A stretch of DNA of 64,000 bases from Schaalia cardiffensis (lineage in GTDB: Bacteria > Actinomycetota > Actinomycetes > Actinomycetales > Actinomycetaceae), in the NCBI RefSeq assembly GCF_016405145.1, contig NZ_JAEKIA010000012.1:1-64000 (forward strand), in the 5' to 3' direction. Shown one piece after another: positions 55,800 to 64,000 of this stretch (within the stretch, counting starts at the first letter, position 1; each line of letters starts with the position of its first letter). The notes beneath the pieces are model-generated. The model was not told where the DNA came from and did no database searches. It saw nothing but the letters and a program-made list of their open reading frames with translations. A program made the position numbers and the translations under genes.

Positions 55800-56795
55800 T
55801 TATCGATCGAAGCTCCTATGTCTCCTCGAACGGAAGTACTCACGGGCTTCGAGGATCGGTGCCCACCACCTATTCCACAATCGCACGCCAAGCAATGCCC
55901 CCACAGTGCCAAGGAGGAGCGAGGCGATAGAACCCACGAGAGTCGCCCTACCAGCGACGATGAACACAGTTGTCAGCGCGACAAGCACGAAAAGCGAAAC
56001 CACGCCACCTTTACGGAAAGCACCACTCGGCCTTTGCTTCACAAGCACGAGCGACACAGTCGAAAGAGCTGCAGGGAAAGCGATCGCCGAGACGATATAC
56101 GGCACCGGCCCCAAAGCCAGTAGTGCCATGGCACTCGAGACAAGCCCAGCAGTCCACATGCTGACGAGAAAAGCGGATGCCGCCGCTTTTTCACCACGAC
56201 GACGAAGAAGAACCCAGGCGACAAAAACCAGAAGAAACGCTCCCAAGAAGGAGAAAAGATACCCGATCCCCCTCGCAATAAAGACAGAGGCGTCCTCGGC
56301 ACCCGTAAGAGGAACGCTCAGCCCTGCAAAGGCGAAAGCGCCTCCGACATTCTTCGCGAGAACACCGAAAACACCGATCGCCATGGCGCAGCCTGCAAGA
56401 AGCGCCGTAGGAAGGGGCCCAGTCCAGAGCGAATGAATGGACTGAGTCGCTTCAAAAGAATCAGACGAAGCCTCGTCAAAGAGTCCATGAGACGAGGACG
56501 GGACAGCCCCTCGGGGAGGCGAATAGGAACGCGAGGATCCTCCTTCAGAACCGAAAGGAGTATAGGAGCGTATTCCTGCGGGCCGAGACTCGTAGTCGTG
56601 CCCTGTTGAGAACTGGGTGAAACGCGGAAGGGAAGACGTGCTCCCTTCAGTTTCCGCTTGCGCCTCGGCATTCGAATCCTCATAAGAATGGGCCTCGGGG
56701 GTTCCTGCGCCGCTCGGCGCCTCTGCATCGCTCGGCGCCTCGTCCTCGAAGATGAGCTCGACTTCCCGCAGCTCCTCGGCGTCCTGCTCGCTCAT
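55800..56795 (-). CDS. Multi-pass membrane protein with acidic N-terminal domain, unknown function
   Basis: A 331-residue protein, not recognised. Residues 1-125 are acidic and Ser/Pro-rich, probably disordered. Seven or so hydrophobic helices follow, and the C-terminus is basic (RSRRHRSFDR). ATG at 56795 has AAGGAG at six bases; an ATG five codons upstream is less likely. It lies upstream of the amidase on the same strand (235-base gap without a gene), so the two may work together at the envelope. Confidence 0.7.
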   Translation of the reverse strand: MSEQDAEELREVELIFEDEAPSDAEAPSGAGTPEAHSYEDSNAEAQAETEGSTSSLPRFTQFSTGHDYESRPAGIRSYTPFGSEGGSSRSYSPPRGAVPSSSHGLFDEASSDSFEATQSIHSLWTGPLPTALLAGCAMAIGVFGVLAKNVGGAFAFAGLSVPLTGAEDASVFIARGIGYLFSFLGAFLLVFVAWVLLRRRGEKAAASAFLVSMWTAGLVSSAMALLALGPVPYIVSAIAFPAALSTVSLVLVKQRPSGAFRKGGVVSLFVLVALTTVFIVAGRATLVGSIASLLLGTVGALLGVRLWNRWWAPILEAREYFRSRRHRSFDR

Positions 56796-57278
56796 GCGCT
56801 TCTCCTTCATGTCACCCCTATCCCAGCGGGTGCCTCTGAGATAATCCTGAGGGCTTCCTTAGCCTCGACTCCAGGGCTGCTCGCCTTTCGATACCGTCCC
56901 TGGGCTCCTCGAAGCGAGGCACTGTCCGGCTTTTGCGTCCTCAACATGATCCTCTACATGAACGAGGAGAGGCAGGCTCCCTCGAGGCGAGGCGCTGTTG
57001 TGATCCCCTGGGGCCCAATGCTTCTCCTTCACTGGAGCCCCTGAATCTCCCGCCCCTGGAGTCTCCAGAACCTCGCGCGCCGCAAGTCTCGAAAATCCAA
57101 TGCCCCTGAGTGCGTTGGGGAAGCCCTGAATCTCGCGCCCCTGAAATCTCCAGAACCTCGCGCGCCGAGACTCTCCTGAATGTCTCGCGCCGAAGACTTG
57201 CGATTCCTCCGCACTGGAGCCCCCTCAGCACCCAATTCATGTGCTCCCCCAAAGGGCTGTGAAAACGTCAATGGGGGT
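56796..57278. other. Intergenic stretch with a 45-bp direct repeat
   Basis: About 483 bases. A block around CTGAATCTC ... CAGAACCTCGCGCGCCG occurs at 57038-57082 and again at 57124-57167, with a further partial copy (CTCCTGAATGTCTCGCGCCG) at about 57171-57190. No credible gene. Confidence 0.55.
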
Positions 57279-58949
57279 TCAGTCGGCCAGAGCATCATCG
57301 AGAGCAACAAGGAACCCGTCCTCGTCAATGACGGAACCAGAAACAGCCCTCGCGATCAGGCTCGCAGCTCTTTCGATGTCATGACAGGAGCGGATCCGCT
57401 CAAGGCGAGCGGTGCGTGAAGGCCGAGTTGGCGCCTGCAGCGAACCGGCTTGCAACCAACGCAAGGAGTATTCGACAACGAACCCCGTCGTCCAGGACTC
57501 CCAGCGGAGTACCTGCGGCGGAGTTGGCACCAAGCAGACCTCAATCGCCAGATCTGAGCGGTTCGCGATCGGGGTGAGTAACGTATAGCCCTCGAGCAAG
57601 TGGTCCTGTCCACCCACCTCAGGAGAAACGCTCTTCTGTGCCCGAAGAATCTTCATCTCGATCTCCGCACGAGTCAGGCCTGCTGCGTCCAGTGCCCTCT
57701 CGAGTGCTGCCTCCTCAGCCGGAGTGGCTTTGGCTTGTCGGACGGCGAGTTCACGTGAATCACGGATCTGCGGGAACTCTTCGGACAGGAGGGCTTCCAA
57801 CTCTCCCGCGTTCAACCAACGTGGGCTGTACACGCTCAACGACACCGCAGAATCCGGGTCGGGCGCAATGAGTTGACCCGAATCCGCAATCCGGAGCGCG
57901 CCCCCGAGGCGGCGAGCCATGCGCTTCACAGCTTCAAGCACCCGATACTCAAGGCCCGTTGGCATCCCCTCTGGGAACACCTTCGCCCACTCGTCAACTC
58001 CAATAGCCCATTGCGGCACGGGGCGGCGTTGACTGCGCGGACACCGCAAAACCCACACCTTCGTCAACACTGCGGGAGTCCTCAGTTCCTTTCGTGCAGC
58101 AACATCGAGGCGCCACGGGCCTTCCAAAAGCACGCCACTCGTCAAGCGAAGCCGACCCGCTCCCTCCCAACGAGCATCATCCCAAATGGACAGTGCGAGA
58201 GCTTCGATCTCCGCCTGGTCGACCTCGTCAGAAAGAAGGAGCAAATGATGCGAATGCGCATCATCCAAGCCGATAACGCTTTCAGGTTCTGAAGTCGACA
58301 GGCTCGCAGCGATCGGCGAAAGGGTATCCGCGCGTTGCACACCCTCCTCGCCTACGACGAAGGATGTGGAGAAATCCGCGAGGGAGGACAGGGCACGCAA
58401 AGATGTGGAAGTCAGATCCGAGGAGGCTCCGAGTGGAGTGGAGAAGTCGATCTCATCTGCCCGCCCACGAGCCTGCTCCTCAGAACGTGCGCCCACGGCA
58501 CGCGCGCCCTGGGCACGGGCGTTGTGAGCAGGGGTGGCCTGGGAACGCGCCCCTTCGCAATGGGGAGCTTGCTCCTGGGAATACGTGCTCTGGGAACGTG
58601 CGTCCTGAGATTGCAGTGCTTGCCCCTCGGAATGTACGCCTTGAGCACGAGCAGCCTGCCTCAGGGAATGCGAAGCCCTCCCCTCGGCCTGCATGTCCAT
58701 CTGCGGGGATGCAACTGTTGACTCCGAAACCTGAAGGCGCGCAGCAACCGGTGGGTATTCCACCCGGGATTGGGCGAGCTGGCGCTCAGAACGTCCACCC
58801 TGGGATTGGGAAACCTGCCCCTCGGAATATGCGCTCTGAGAGCGAGGAGCTTGTCCCCTAGCTCGCGCGTCCGCCTGCGACATCCGCTCGCGCATTGATG
58901 TCCGACGCGGGACCCCGCCCTCGTTCCCTGGAACTGAATGTGCCGTCAT
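57279..58949 (-). CDS. Unknown protein with Gln/Ser/Ala-rich repeat region
   Basis: A 556-residue protein, not recognised. Residues 10-165 are a degenerate repeat of about ten residues (forms such as ARSEGQ, SQSQGG, AQSRVE, ALQSQDARSQ) and probably disordered. Residues 230-556 look like a folded soluble protein with a WEGAGRLRLTSG ... VEYSLRWL core. There is no signal peptide. The start at 58949 is uncertain because AAGG is very close to the ATG; 58895 is another option. It begins 10 bases after dcd ends, so it is co-transcribed with dcd. Confidence 0.6.
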   Translation of the reverse strand: MTAHSVPGNEGGVPRRTSMRERMSQADARARGQAPRSQSAYSEGQVSQSQGGRSERQLAQSRVEYPPVAARLQVSESTVASPQMDMQAEGRASHSLRQAARAQGVHSEGQALQSQDARSQSTYSQEQAPHCEGARSQATPAHNARAQGARAVGARSEEQARGRADEIDFSTPLGASSDLTSTSLRALSSLADFSTSFVVGEEGVQRADTLSPIAASLSTSEPESVIGLDDAHSHHLLLLSDEVDQAEIEALALSIWDDARWEGAGRLRLTSGVLLEGPWRLDVAARKELRTPAVLTKVWVLRCPRSQRRPVPQWAIGVDEWAKVFPEGMPTGLEYRVLEAVKRMARRLGGALRIADSGQLIAPDPDSAVSLSVYSPRWLNAGELEALLSEEFPQIRDSRELAVRQAKATPAEEAALERALDAAGLTRAEIEMKILRAQKSVSPEVGGQDHLLEGYTLLTPIANRSDLAIEVCLVPTPPQVLRWESWTTGFVVEYSLRWLQAGSLQAPTRPSRTARLERIRSCHDIERAASLIARAVSGSVIDEDGFLVALDDALAD

Positions 58950-58959
58950 CCTTCGCCTG

Positions 58960-59541
58960 TCAGTCTCCGATTCTCGTGCGACTGAAGCGCAAGTGGGTAC
59001 GCGAAGGCGTGGGGCCACGCTGCCCCTGATAATGAGAGCCCAAGCCCTCAGAACCGTAAGGGTGCTCAGCCGGTGAGGACAGATCGAAGAAGCACAGCTG
59101 TCCGACCTTCATCCCAGGGTGAAGCAGAATCGGCATTGTCGCAGTATTCGACAGTTCAAGAGTCACATGACCAGAGAACCCCGGATCAATGAATCCAGCA
59201 GTCGAGTGAGTCAGCAGACCAAGACGGCCAAGAGAAGACTTGCCCTCAAGGCGTGCGGCGATGTCATCGCCGAGGCTCACGCACTCGTAAGTCGCCCCGA
59301 GGACGAACTCTCCCGGATGAAGAACGAAAGGCTCATCCGGTCCCACATCGACCTCGTGAGTGAGTTCAGACTGTTCAACAGCAGGATCGATCACGGCGTA
59401 ACGGTGATTGTCGAAAAGGCGGAACAGACGATCAAGACGAACGTCAATGCTCGCCGGCTGGACCAGGGAACGGTCCAGAGGATCTAAGCGAATGCGTCCG
59501 GAATCGAGGCCGGCAAGAATGTCGCGATCGGAGAGCAGCAT
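58960..59541 (-). CDS. dcd: dCTP deaminase (possibly bifunctional, dUMP-forming)
   Basis: A 193-residue trimeric nucleotide-pool enzyme. [38 protein letters not shown], the catalytic Glu in GHVTLELSN and the C-terminal [13 protein letters not shown] are signatures of Dcd. In mycobacteria the orthologue both deaminates dCTP and hydrolyses dUTP; that activity cannot be decided here. ATG at 59541, weak ribosome-binding site. Confidence 0.95.
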   Translation of the reverse strand: MLLSDRDILAGLDSGRIRLDPLDRSLVQPASIDVRLDRLFRLFDNHRYAVIDPAVEQSELTHEVDVGPDEPFVLHPGEFVLGATYECVSLGDDIAARLEGKSSLGRLGLLTHSTAGFIDPGFSGHVTLELSNTATMPILLHPGMKVGQLCFFDLSSPAEHPYGSEGLGSHYQGQRGPTPSRTHLRFSRTRIGD

Positions 59542-59636
59542 GGCCTAATTCTCTCATGAGCACCTCAAGGACGGGGCATAGGTCGCGCTGAAGGTTTCCG
59601 TCTACAAGCAGGGTTCGGCATCCACCTGCAGCGGGG

Positions 59637-59720
59637 ATGCCTGGCCACAAGCAGGGGTTGCCTGGCCACACGCAGCGGGGGGTGCCTGTCCACACGCAGC
59701 GGGGGTGCCTGTCCACAAGT
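59637..59720. repeat. Short tandem repeat of about 24 bp upstream of dcd
   Basis: TGCCTGGCCACAAGCAGGGG, then TGCCTGGCCACACGCAGCGG, then TGCCTGTCCACACGCAGCGG and TGCCTGTCCACAAG follow each other with a period of about 21-25 bases, running into the 43-bp array. Confidence 0.65.
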
Positions 59721-59815
59721 CGTACACACTCAAGTACCTGCGGAAGCTTGCCCGTCCACAAGTCGTACACACTCAAGTACCTGCGGAAGCTTGCCCGTCC
59801 ACAAGTCGTACAACC
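59711..59815. repeat. 43-bp tandem repeat array A
   Basis: GTCCACAAGTCGTAC occurs at 59711, 59754 and 59797, exactly 43 bases apart, with the intervening ACTCAAGTACCTGCGGAAG also repeated without change. Two full copies and a partial third. Non-coding by composition. Confidence 0.85.
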
Positions 59816-59880
59816 TCAACCCTTTTGAGGGAACTTCAGTTCTCCCATCTGGACAATCATCTGTATTCGCTCTCTTATGG

Positions 59881-60025
59881 TCCGACTTGTGCCCCAGTCC
59901 CACACCAGGGCCTGCGCCCACTGTCCGACTTGTGCCCCAGTCCTACACCAGGGCCTGCACCCACTGTCCGACTTGTGCCCCAGCCCCGCACCAGGGCCTG
60001 CACCCACTGTCCGATTTGTGCCCAG
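59881..60025. repeat. 43-bp tandem repeat array B, facing array A
   Basis: TCCGACTTGTGCCCCAG (last copy TCCGATTTGTGCCCAG) starts at 59881, 59924, 59967 and 60010, again exactly 43 bases apart. CACCAGGGCCTGC is also repeated. Array B contains CGACTTGTG, the reverse complement of CACAAGTCG in array A, so the two arrays of equal period face each other across about 65 bases. Confidence 0.85.
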
Positions 60026-60118
60026 TTCCCCACAGAAACCCCCACGCCCCGTCCTGGACCTCCACCCACCTCACACCCGCACCCCCGATCCTTCCCTCTC
60101 CTCAGATTCCTTTAGGCT

Positions 60119-61090
60119 GTGCCCGTGCCGACATCCACGACGAGGCCGACCCCGCCCTCGCACACACAACTCGCGAGCATGCGCGAAAAGATCCTCGACT
60201 GGTTCGACGCGAACAAACGCGAGTTACCCATGCGCGCACCTGGAACATCGCCCTGGGGAACGCTGGTTGGCGAAGTCATGAGCCAGCAGACGCCGATGCC
60301 GCGCGTTCAACCGATCTGGCAGCGCTGGATGGAGCTGTGGCCGACCCCGCAAGACCTGGCGGCAGCGAGTCCTGCCAGGGTTCTCGTCGAATGGGAACGG
60401 CTCGGCTACCCCTCGCGGGCGCTTCGCCTGCGCGAGTGTGCGATCGCGATCGCGAAGCGGCCCGGAGGCCGGGTTCCTGCGGATTACGAGGAGCTGTGCT
60501 CCCTACCGGGGATCGGCCCCTACACGGCCTCCGCACTCATGTCCTTCCAGTTCCACGCCCGAATCGCGGTTTTGGATACGAATATCCGACGAGTGCTCGT
60601 ACGTACTGTGCTGGGATGCGAGCGGCCCTCGTCCTCTGCACCATCCAAGCAGGAGCGCATTCTGGCCGATTCCCTTCTGCCCGTCGAGGGCGCCGAATGC
60701 GCGCGCTGGAACGTCGCGATCATGGAGTTCGGTGCGCTGCACTGCGTCCAACGCTCGCCCGCGTGCGATTCTTGCCCGCTCGCCTCCTCATGCAGGTGGC
60801 TCCTCGCAGGTAAACCTGCATCGGAACGACGAGGCAGGGCTCAGGCGTGGGCGGGCACGGACCGTCAGGCACGAGGACGAGTGATCGCGCTGTTGAGGTC
60901 GCTTCATCGCAGCCCGGATGAGGCTAGAGCAGAGGATGCATCCCCTTCGGTTTCACGAGCGCAGGCTCTTGAAGCTGCGGCACTTCCCGGTGCGGACGCG
61001 GATCAGGCGCCCCGGGTTCTCGCGAGCCTTATCACGGATGGACTGGTCGTGATCCAGGACGAGGATCGGATCGCACTGCCGAGCAGCTGA
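60119..61090 (+). CDS. mutY: A/G-specific adenine DNA glycosylase
   Basis: A 323-residue base-excision enzyme that removes adenine opposite 8-oxoguanine. The catalytic Glu lies in GEVMSQQTP near residue 50, the helix-hairpin-helix in LPGIGPYTA, and the catalytic Asp in VLDTNIRR near 152. The 4Fe-4S site C-x6-C-x2-C-x5-C is at about 208-224. The C-terminal extension is short for a NUDIX-like recognition domain, as in other actinobacterial MutY. The start is uncertain (GTG at 60119 or later); no strong ribosome-binding site. Confidence 0.92.
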   Translation: MPVPTSTTRPTPPSHTQLASMREKILDWFDANKRELPMRAPGTSPWGTLVGEVMSQQTPMPRVQPIWQRWMELWPTPQDLAAASPARVLVEWERLGYPSRALRLRECAIAIAKRPGGRVPADYEELCSLPGIGPYTASALMSFQFHARIAVLDTNIRRVLVRTVLGCERPSSSAPSKQERILADSLLPVEGAECARWNVAIMEFGALHCVQRSPACDSCPLASSCRWLLAGKPASERRGRAQAWAGTDRQARGRVIALLRSLHRSPDEARAEDASPSVSRAQALEAAALPGADADQAPRVLASLITDGLVVIQDEDRIALPSS

Positions 61091-61776
61091 TCCTCCCTTG
61101 TCTTGCGCGGTTGACACCATGCTGCGCGGTTTTCGCAGCATGATCCGAGCTTCTTCGAAAAGCCTCTTCTCTTTACCTCTCCTTTCCTTGGCTGTAGGCG
61201 TGGGGGCGTTCCTGCCGAGGCAAGGACGCAGCATAGCGAGGGCCACGCGCAGGGAGTCTTCCGGGCGAGGCGCGCGACATAGCGAGGGACTCTAGCTGTA
61301 TGCATAGCGAATCTTCGGGGTTTGCGCGAACCTGGCCTTCTCTTCCGATGTCGCCCGAACTTTCCGGTGTTGTGCGAGCTTTCCGGACGGCCCCTGCGCC
61401 AGAAGCCTCACGTCCGCTCGCATCCGGAAGTCTCACAGGCACCACCTCACGCGCTTTCACACCTCGAGCCTCATGCGTTCTCGCATCTGGAAGGCTCTCT
61501 GGTGTGGAGCCGGGCATGATGCCCGGGCACTCACGCCCCCTCATATTCGGAAGGCTCATGCCCTCTCACATCCGGAGCCTCACGCCCCCTCGCATCCGGA
61601 AGCCTCTCGCGCTGACGCGAAGGTGTGGGCGGGTGCGGCCTCACGCCCCTCTCGCCCCCTCGAAGCTCATGCGCTCCCCTGGAAAAGCCTCATGCGCTTC
61701 TCACAAAAACAGCCGCAAGCTGCGGGCGAATCCTCAGAAACACCCGCAGCCTGCACCTCCTTCGAAGCACCTCGAT
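61091..61776. other. Long intergenic region with degenerate short repeats, no gene seen
   Basis: About 686 bases between mutY and the MacB-like permease gene. CATCCGGAAG and variants recur near 61421, 61484, 61543, 61569 and 61593, each near CCTCAC or CTCATG. Open frames here translate into repetitive Arg/Ser/Pro sequence and look spurious. Confidence 0.55.
61118..61142 (+). terminator. Hairpin after mutY
   Basis: CATGCTGCG at 61118-61126 pairs perfectly with CGCAGCATG at 61134-61142 around a 7-base loop, 28 bases after the mutY stop. Likely terminator. Confidence 0.6.
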
Positions 61777-63216
61777 TCAGTAACGGATCGCGTCGATCGG
61801 TTTGACTCTCACCGCAGCAAAAGCCGGGATAATCCCACACAGCGCACCAATCGCCGTCGAGATCGCCACACCGGAAATCGCCGCATTCACCGGGAAGGCC
61901 GGTTTGCCTTGGAGCACAATGTCGAGGCTTTCCAGCGGCAAGAACCTCACGATCACGATCGCGAGCCCAACACCAATGACACCCGCGACGAAAGTCGCGA
62001 CCACCGACTCCATGAACACCGCGAAGAAGACGCGCTTGGCTGAGGCTCCCATCGCTCGACGAATGCCGATTTCACGGATCCTCTGCCTGACGGTCACGAT
62101 CGCCACATTCAAAAGCCCGAGTGCACCGAGGAGAATCACAATCCCACCAACAATCATGACCACGGTCTGCGCGGTCTGGAGGGCGGATTCACCGGTCTCA
62201 ACCTTCTCGCCGCCGTAAACCGAGCCCTTCCACCCCTTACCGAGGATGGAGGCGAGAGCATCTGGGAGGACCTCCCTGGCCTGTTCGGCCTGCTCCTCGC
62301 CGCTCCAGACGAGCATCTCGACCGAAGGGCGAGCTGAGGAACCTGCTCCTGAAGAGTTCGGACCTCCGAGCTTGACGAACTGCCACGCCCGATAGTCCAC
62401 GTACATCTTCGCTTCATCCCACTGGGAAGACGCGTCAATAACACCAACGACCCTGTAGCGGGTTTTCGCCTCATCATCGGAGGTGAGGATGATCGGATCT
62501 TCGATAGGCGCGCGCCCCAAAGAGTTCCACAAGATCGAGTTGATGACGACCGGCACGAGGCGCTGATCAGCATCTGCCTCTTCTATCCAGCGGCCGTGTG
62601 AGTGCTGGAGGCGGAAGATCGTCGAATAGCTCGGGTCGACCGCGTAGACACTGATCTCACCGCTTCCTTCGAGCCGGTTCTTGATCGTCGGATAGCCACG
62701 GAATTGCCCGCTTTCCTCAGCTTTCCATACCTCTTCGAAGGAAGCATTTCCTTTTTCGAAGCGAGACCAGTAGGGGATCTCGAATCGGGAGGCGAGCGTT
62801 TCCATGGCCTCACCCATCGGGTCGGAAACGCCTCCCGGACTCACGTTCGCGTCCTCGTTCTGTCCTTGTCCCTGTGGATTCTGTCCTTGTCCCCGTGGAT
62901 CAGGGCTCGCGGCGTTCATCGGATTGCTGCTTCCAGAACCGCCGTAGCCGTGCTCAGAAACGGGTTCCTCAGAGCCTTCGCCCTCGCCCTCGGAAACCTT
63001 GGAGGCACTGACGTGCAAGGTGACGGAGCGCCCCATCTCCGCATCCATCATCTCGCGACTCGATTGGAGGACGAGATCACCGAGGGCAATGACGGTCGAC
63101 ATGGCAGCAACCGCGGCGACAACACCGACGAGGGAGAGGATGACGCGGGCTTTCTGCGCCTTCACTTCCCCCCACGCCTCGACGATTGGGCCAAGAATCT
63201 GCTCGGGCGACATCAT
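61777..63216 (-). CDS. MacB/FtsX-type ABC transporter permease
   Basis: A 479-residue permease: one N-terminal helix (VILSLVGVVAAVAAMSTVIAL), a large extracytoplasmic domain (about 50-345) with a Gly/Ser/Gln/Asn-rich insert near 80-130, and three C-terminal helices of the FtsX domain with RIREIGIRRAMGA. The family exports lipoproteins, peptides or drugs, or senses envelope stress. Start ATG at 63216 overlaps the ATPase stop as ATGA. Pairs with the ATPase and probably an adaptor protein upstream. Confidence 0.9.
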   Translation of the reverse strand: MMSPEQILGPIVEAWGEVKAQKARVILSLVGVVAAVAAMSTVIALGDLVLQSSREMMDAEMGRSVTLHVSASKVSEGEGEGSEEPVSEHGYGGSGSSNPMNAASPDPRGQGQNPQGQGQNEDANVSPGGVSDPMGEAMETLASRFEIPYWSRFEKGNASFEEVWKAEESGQFRGYPTIKNRLEGSGEISVYAVDPSYSTIFRLQHSHGRWIEEADADQRLVPVVINSILWNSLGRAPIEDPIILTSDDEAKTRYRVVGVIDASSQWDEAKMYVDYRAWQFVKLGGPNSSGAGSSARPSVEMLVWSGEEQAEQAREVLPDALASILGKGWKGSVYGGEKVETGESALQTAQTVVMIVGGIVILLGALGLLNVAIVTVRQRIREIGIRRAMGASAKRVFFAVFMESVVATFVAGVIGVGLAIVIVRFLPLESLDIVLQGKPAFPVNAAISGVAISTAIGALCGIIPAFAAVRVKPIDAIRY

Positions 63217-63935
63217 GCGTTCACCTCCTTTGACTCGCTCGAAGGCATTGAGACCCGCCCCTCGTGAAGCGTTCCATCGTAGAGCTCAAGCACCCGGTCG
63301 GCCCGCTCGGCGACCTTCGGGTCGTGCGTGATGACGAGAAGCGCGGCATTATTCTCCGCGGCAACCGTCTCAAGGAGTTCCATGACGCTCCCACCCGTGT
63401 CAGGGTCGAGGGCGCCGGTGGGCTCATCCGCGAGGATGATCTTCGGGCTGCGCACGAGTGCACGCGCGATCGCAATGCGCTGCTGCTCACCACCAGACAT
63501 CTGGGTCGGATGCGAGTCCACTCGATCGCCGAGGCCGACGCGCTCGAGCATGCGGGTAGCGAGCTCTCGGCGCTTCCAGAATCGTGCGCCACTGGAGTAG
63601 AGAAGGGGAACCTCGACGTTCTCAAGGGCTGTGCGAGCGTTGAAGATGTTGAACTGCTGGAAGATGAAGCCGACGGTGTCACCTCGAAGGCGTGCCCGCC
63701 GCCCCTCTCCGAGGGAGGCGACGTCTACCCCGTCGATCGTGTATCTGCCCGCAGTCGGCAGGTCGAGCATTCCAATGATGTTGAGCATTGTCGACTTGCC
63801 CGTGCCCGAACGGCCGACGATCGACACGTGCTCACCTGCTGCAACTTTGAGGTCCACTCCAGTGAGGATCCGAAGGTCGGATCCGTCCGGCAGGGTGACT
63901 GTCCTGGTCACCCCTTCGAGTTTGATGAAGGACAT
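63213..63935 (-). CDS. MacB/LolD-type ABC transporter ATPase
   Basis: A 240-residue ATP-binding subunit with Walker A GRSGTGKST near 38, signature MSGGEQQR, Walker B IILADEPTGALD and switch His in LVITHDP. The QQFNIFNARTALENV Q-loop is typical for the LolD/MacB-type family. ATG at 63935 directly follows the stop of the preceding gene, indicating coupling. Supplies energy to the permease. Confidence 0.95.
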   Translation of the reverse strand: MSFIKLEGVTRTVTLPDGSDLRILTGVDLKVAAGEHVSIVGRSGTGKSTMLNIIGMLDLPTAGRYTIDGVDVASLGEGRRARLRGDTVGFIFQQFNIFNARTALENVEVPLLYSSGARFWKRRELATRMLERVGLGDRVDSHPTQMSGGEQQRIAIARALVRSPKIILADEPTGALDPDTGGSVMELLETVAAENNAALLVITHDPKVAERADRVLELYDGTLHEGRVSMPSSESKEVNA

Positions 63936-63936
63936 T

Positions 63937-64000
63937 TCAGCTATTCGCTTCCGAGGTTGTGGCGCTGTTGCCTGCGATTGGGGCTCCGAGATCGCCTGCG
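63937..64000 (-). CDS. C-terminal end of a gene upstream of the ABC pair, probably the periplasmic adaptor (partial)
   Basis: An open frame enters from the right edge and ends with TGA at 63937-63939, one base before the ATPase ATG. The last residues (AGDLGAPIAGNSATTSEANS) are uninformative. In such operons the gene before a MacB-type ATPase is often a HlyD-like membrane-fusion protein, so this is an inference from position. Confidence 0.4.
   Translation of the reverse strand, partial: AGDLGAPIAGNSATTSEANS

Noticed and set aside
59705-60115. Open frames with repeated VHKSYTLKYLRKL or CPSPTPGPAP segments
   Set aside because: They are translations of the two 43-bp tandem arrays. Different frames are open in each array, and none has a plausible start or family.

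Overview
The window looks like the chromosome of a high-GC Gram-positive actinomycete of the Actinomyces/Schaalia type. The evidence is the GC-rich coding style, GTG starts and a set of actinobacterial families (DUF3073, DUF4235, DUF3618, Holin-X, SCP_3, DUF4921, DUF1023, MutT1-like, GTP-type PEP carboxykinase, PurS/PurQ/PurL). The genus is inferred from gene content only.

Layout. 1-4.1 kb: tail of an IS110-like transposase, then a heterodimeric ABC exporter pair. 4.4-11.7 kb: an aldo/keto reductase, an ACT protein, three CRISPR-like repeats without cas genes, a DUF4921 protein, an orphan ThiB-like lipoprotein, small conserved proteins, and a phosphatidylcholine synthase gene broken by a frameshift. 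12.1-18.0 kb: purine operon purD-purC-purS-purQ-purL on the minus strand. 18.4-19.9 kb: one low-GC membrane-protein gene that looks acquired. 20.2-24.5 kb: pckG, and divergently a PhoU-like/Pit/lipoprotein operon. 24.7-30.2 kb: a MutT1-like hydrolase, a DUF4342 protein, a membrane protein behind a CsoR/CstR-type palindrome, and ppk. 30.6-34.7 kb: an accessory locus of a small WXG100/EspC-like protein, a DUF1023 alpha/beta hydrolase and three near-identical tandem lipoproteins. 35-40.2 kb: tRNA-Lys, an MFS exporter, msrB, an MscS-type channel and a tRNA-Glu/Asp/Phe cluster ending in a clear terminator. 40.2-46 kb: 94-bp tandem repeats, a decayed ABC ATPase with a long disordered tail, a transposase remnant, small envelope proteins, and a Fic gene flanked by 54-bp repeats. 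46.5-52.8 kb: purF-purM and, divergently, a large Fe-S oxidoreductase. 52.9-64 kb: a secreted amidase with cell-wall-binding repeats, two poorly known proteins, dcd, a double minisatellite, mutY, and a MacB-like ABC permease/ATPase pair with the end of a likely adaptor gene at the edge.

Together the genes cover de novo purine synthesis (7 genes in two operons), phosphate uptake and polyphosphate storage (pit, ppk), nucleotide-pool and DNA repair (MutT1-like, dcd, mutY), oxidative repair (msrB) and envelope functions. The best candidates for something new are the DUF1023/tandem-lipoprotein locus, the Fic gene with duplicated operator-like repeats, the ABC pseudo-ATPase, the lone CRISPR-like repeats and the two facing 43-bp repeat arrays. 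Housekeeping genes are dense, but several proteins carry low-complexity inserts and many gaps hold short direct repeats, which suggests active repeat expansion in this genome.
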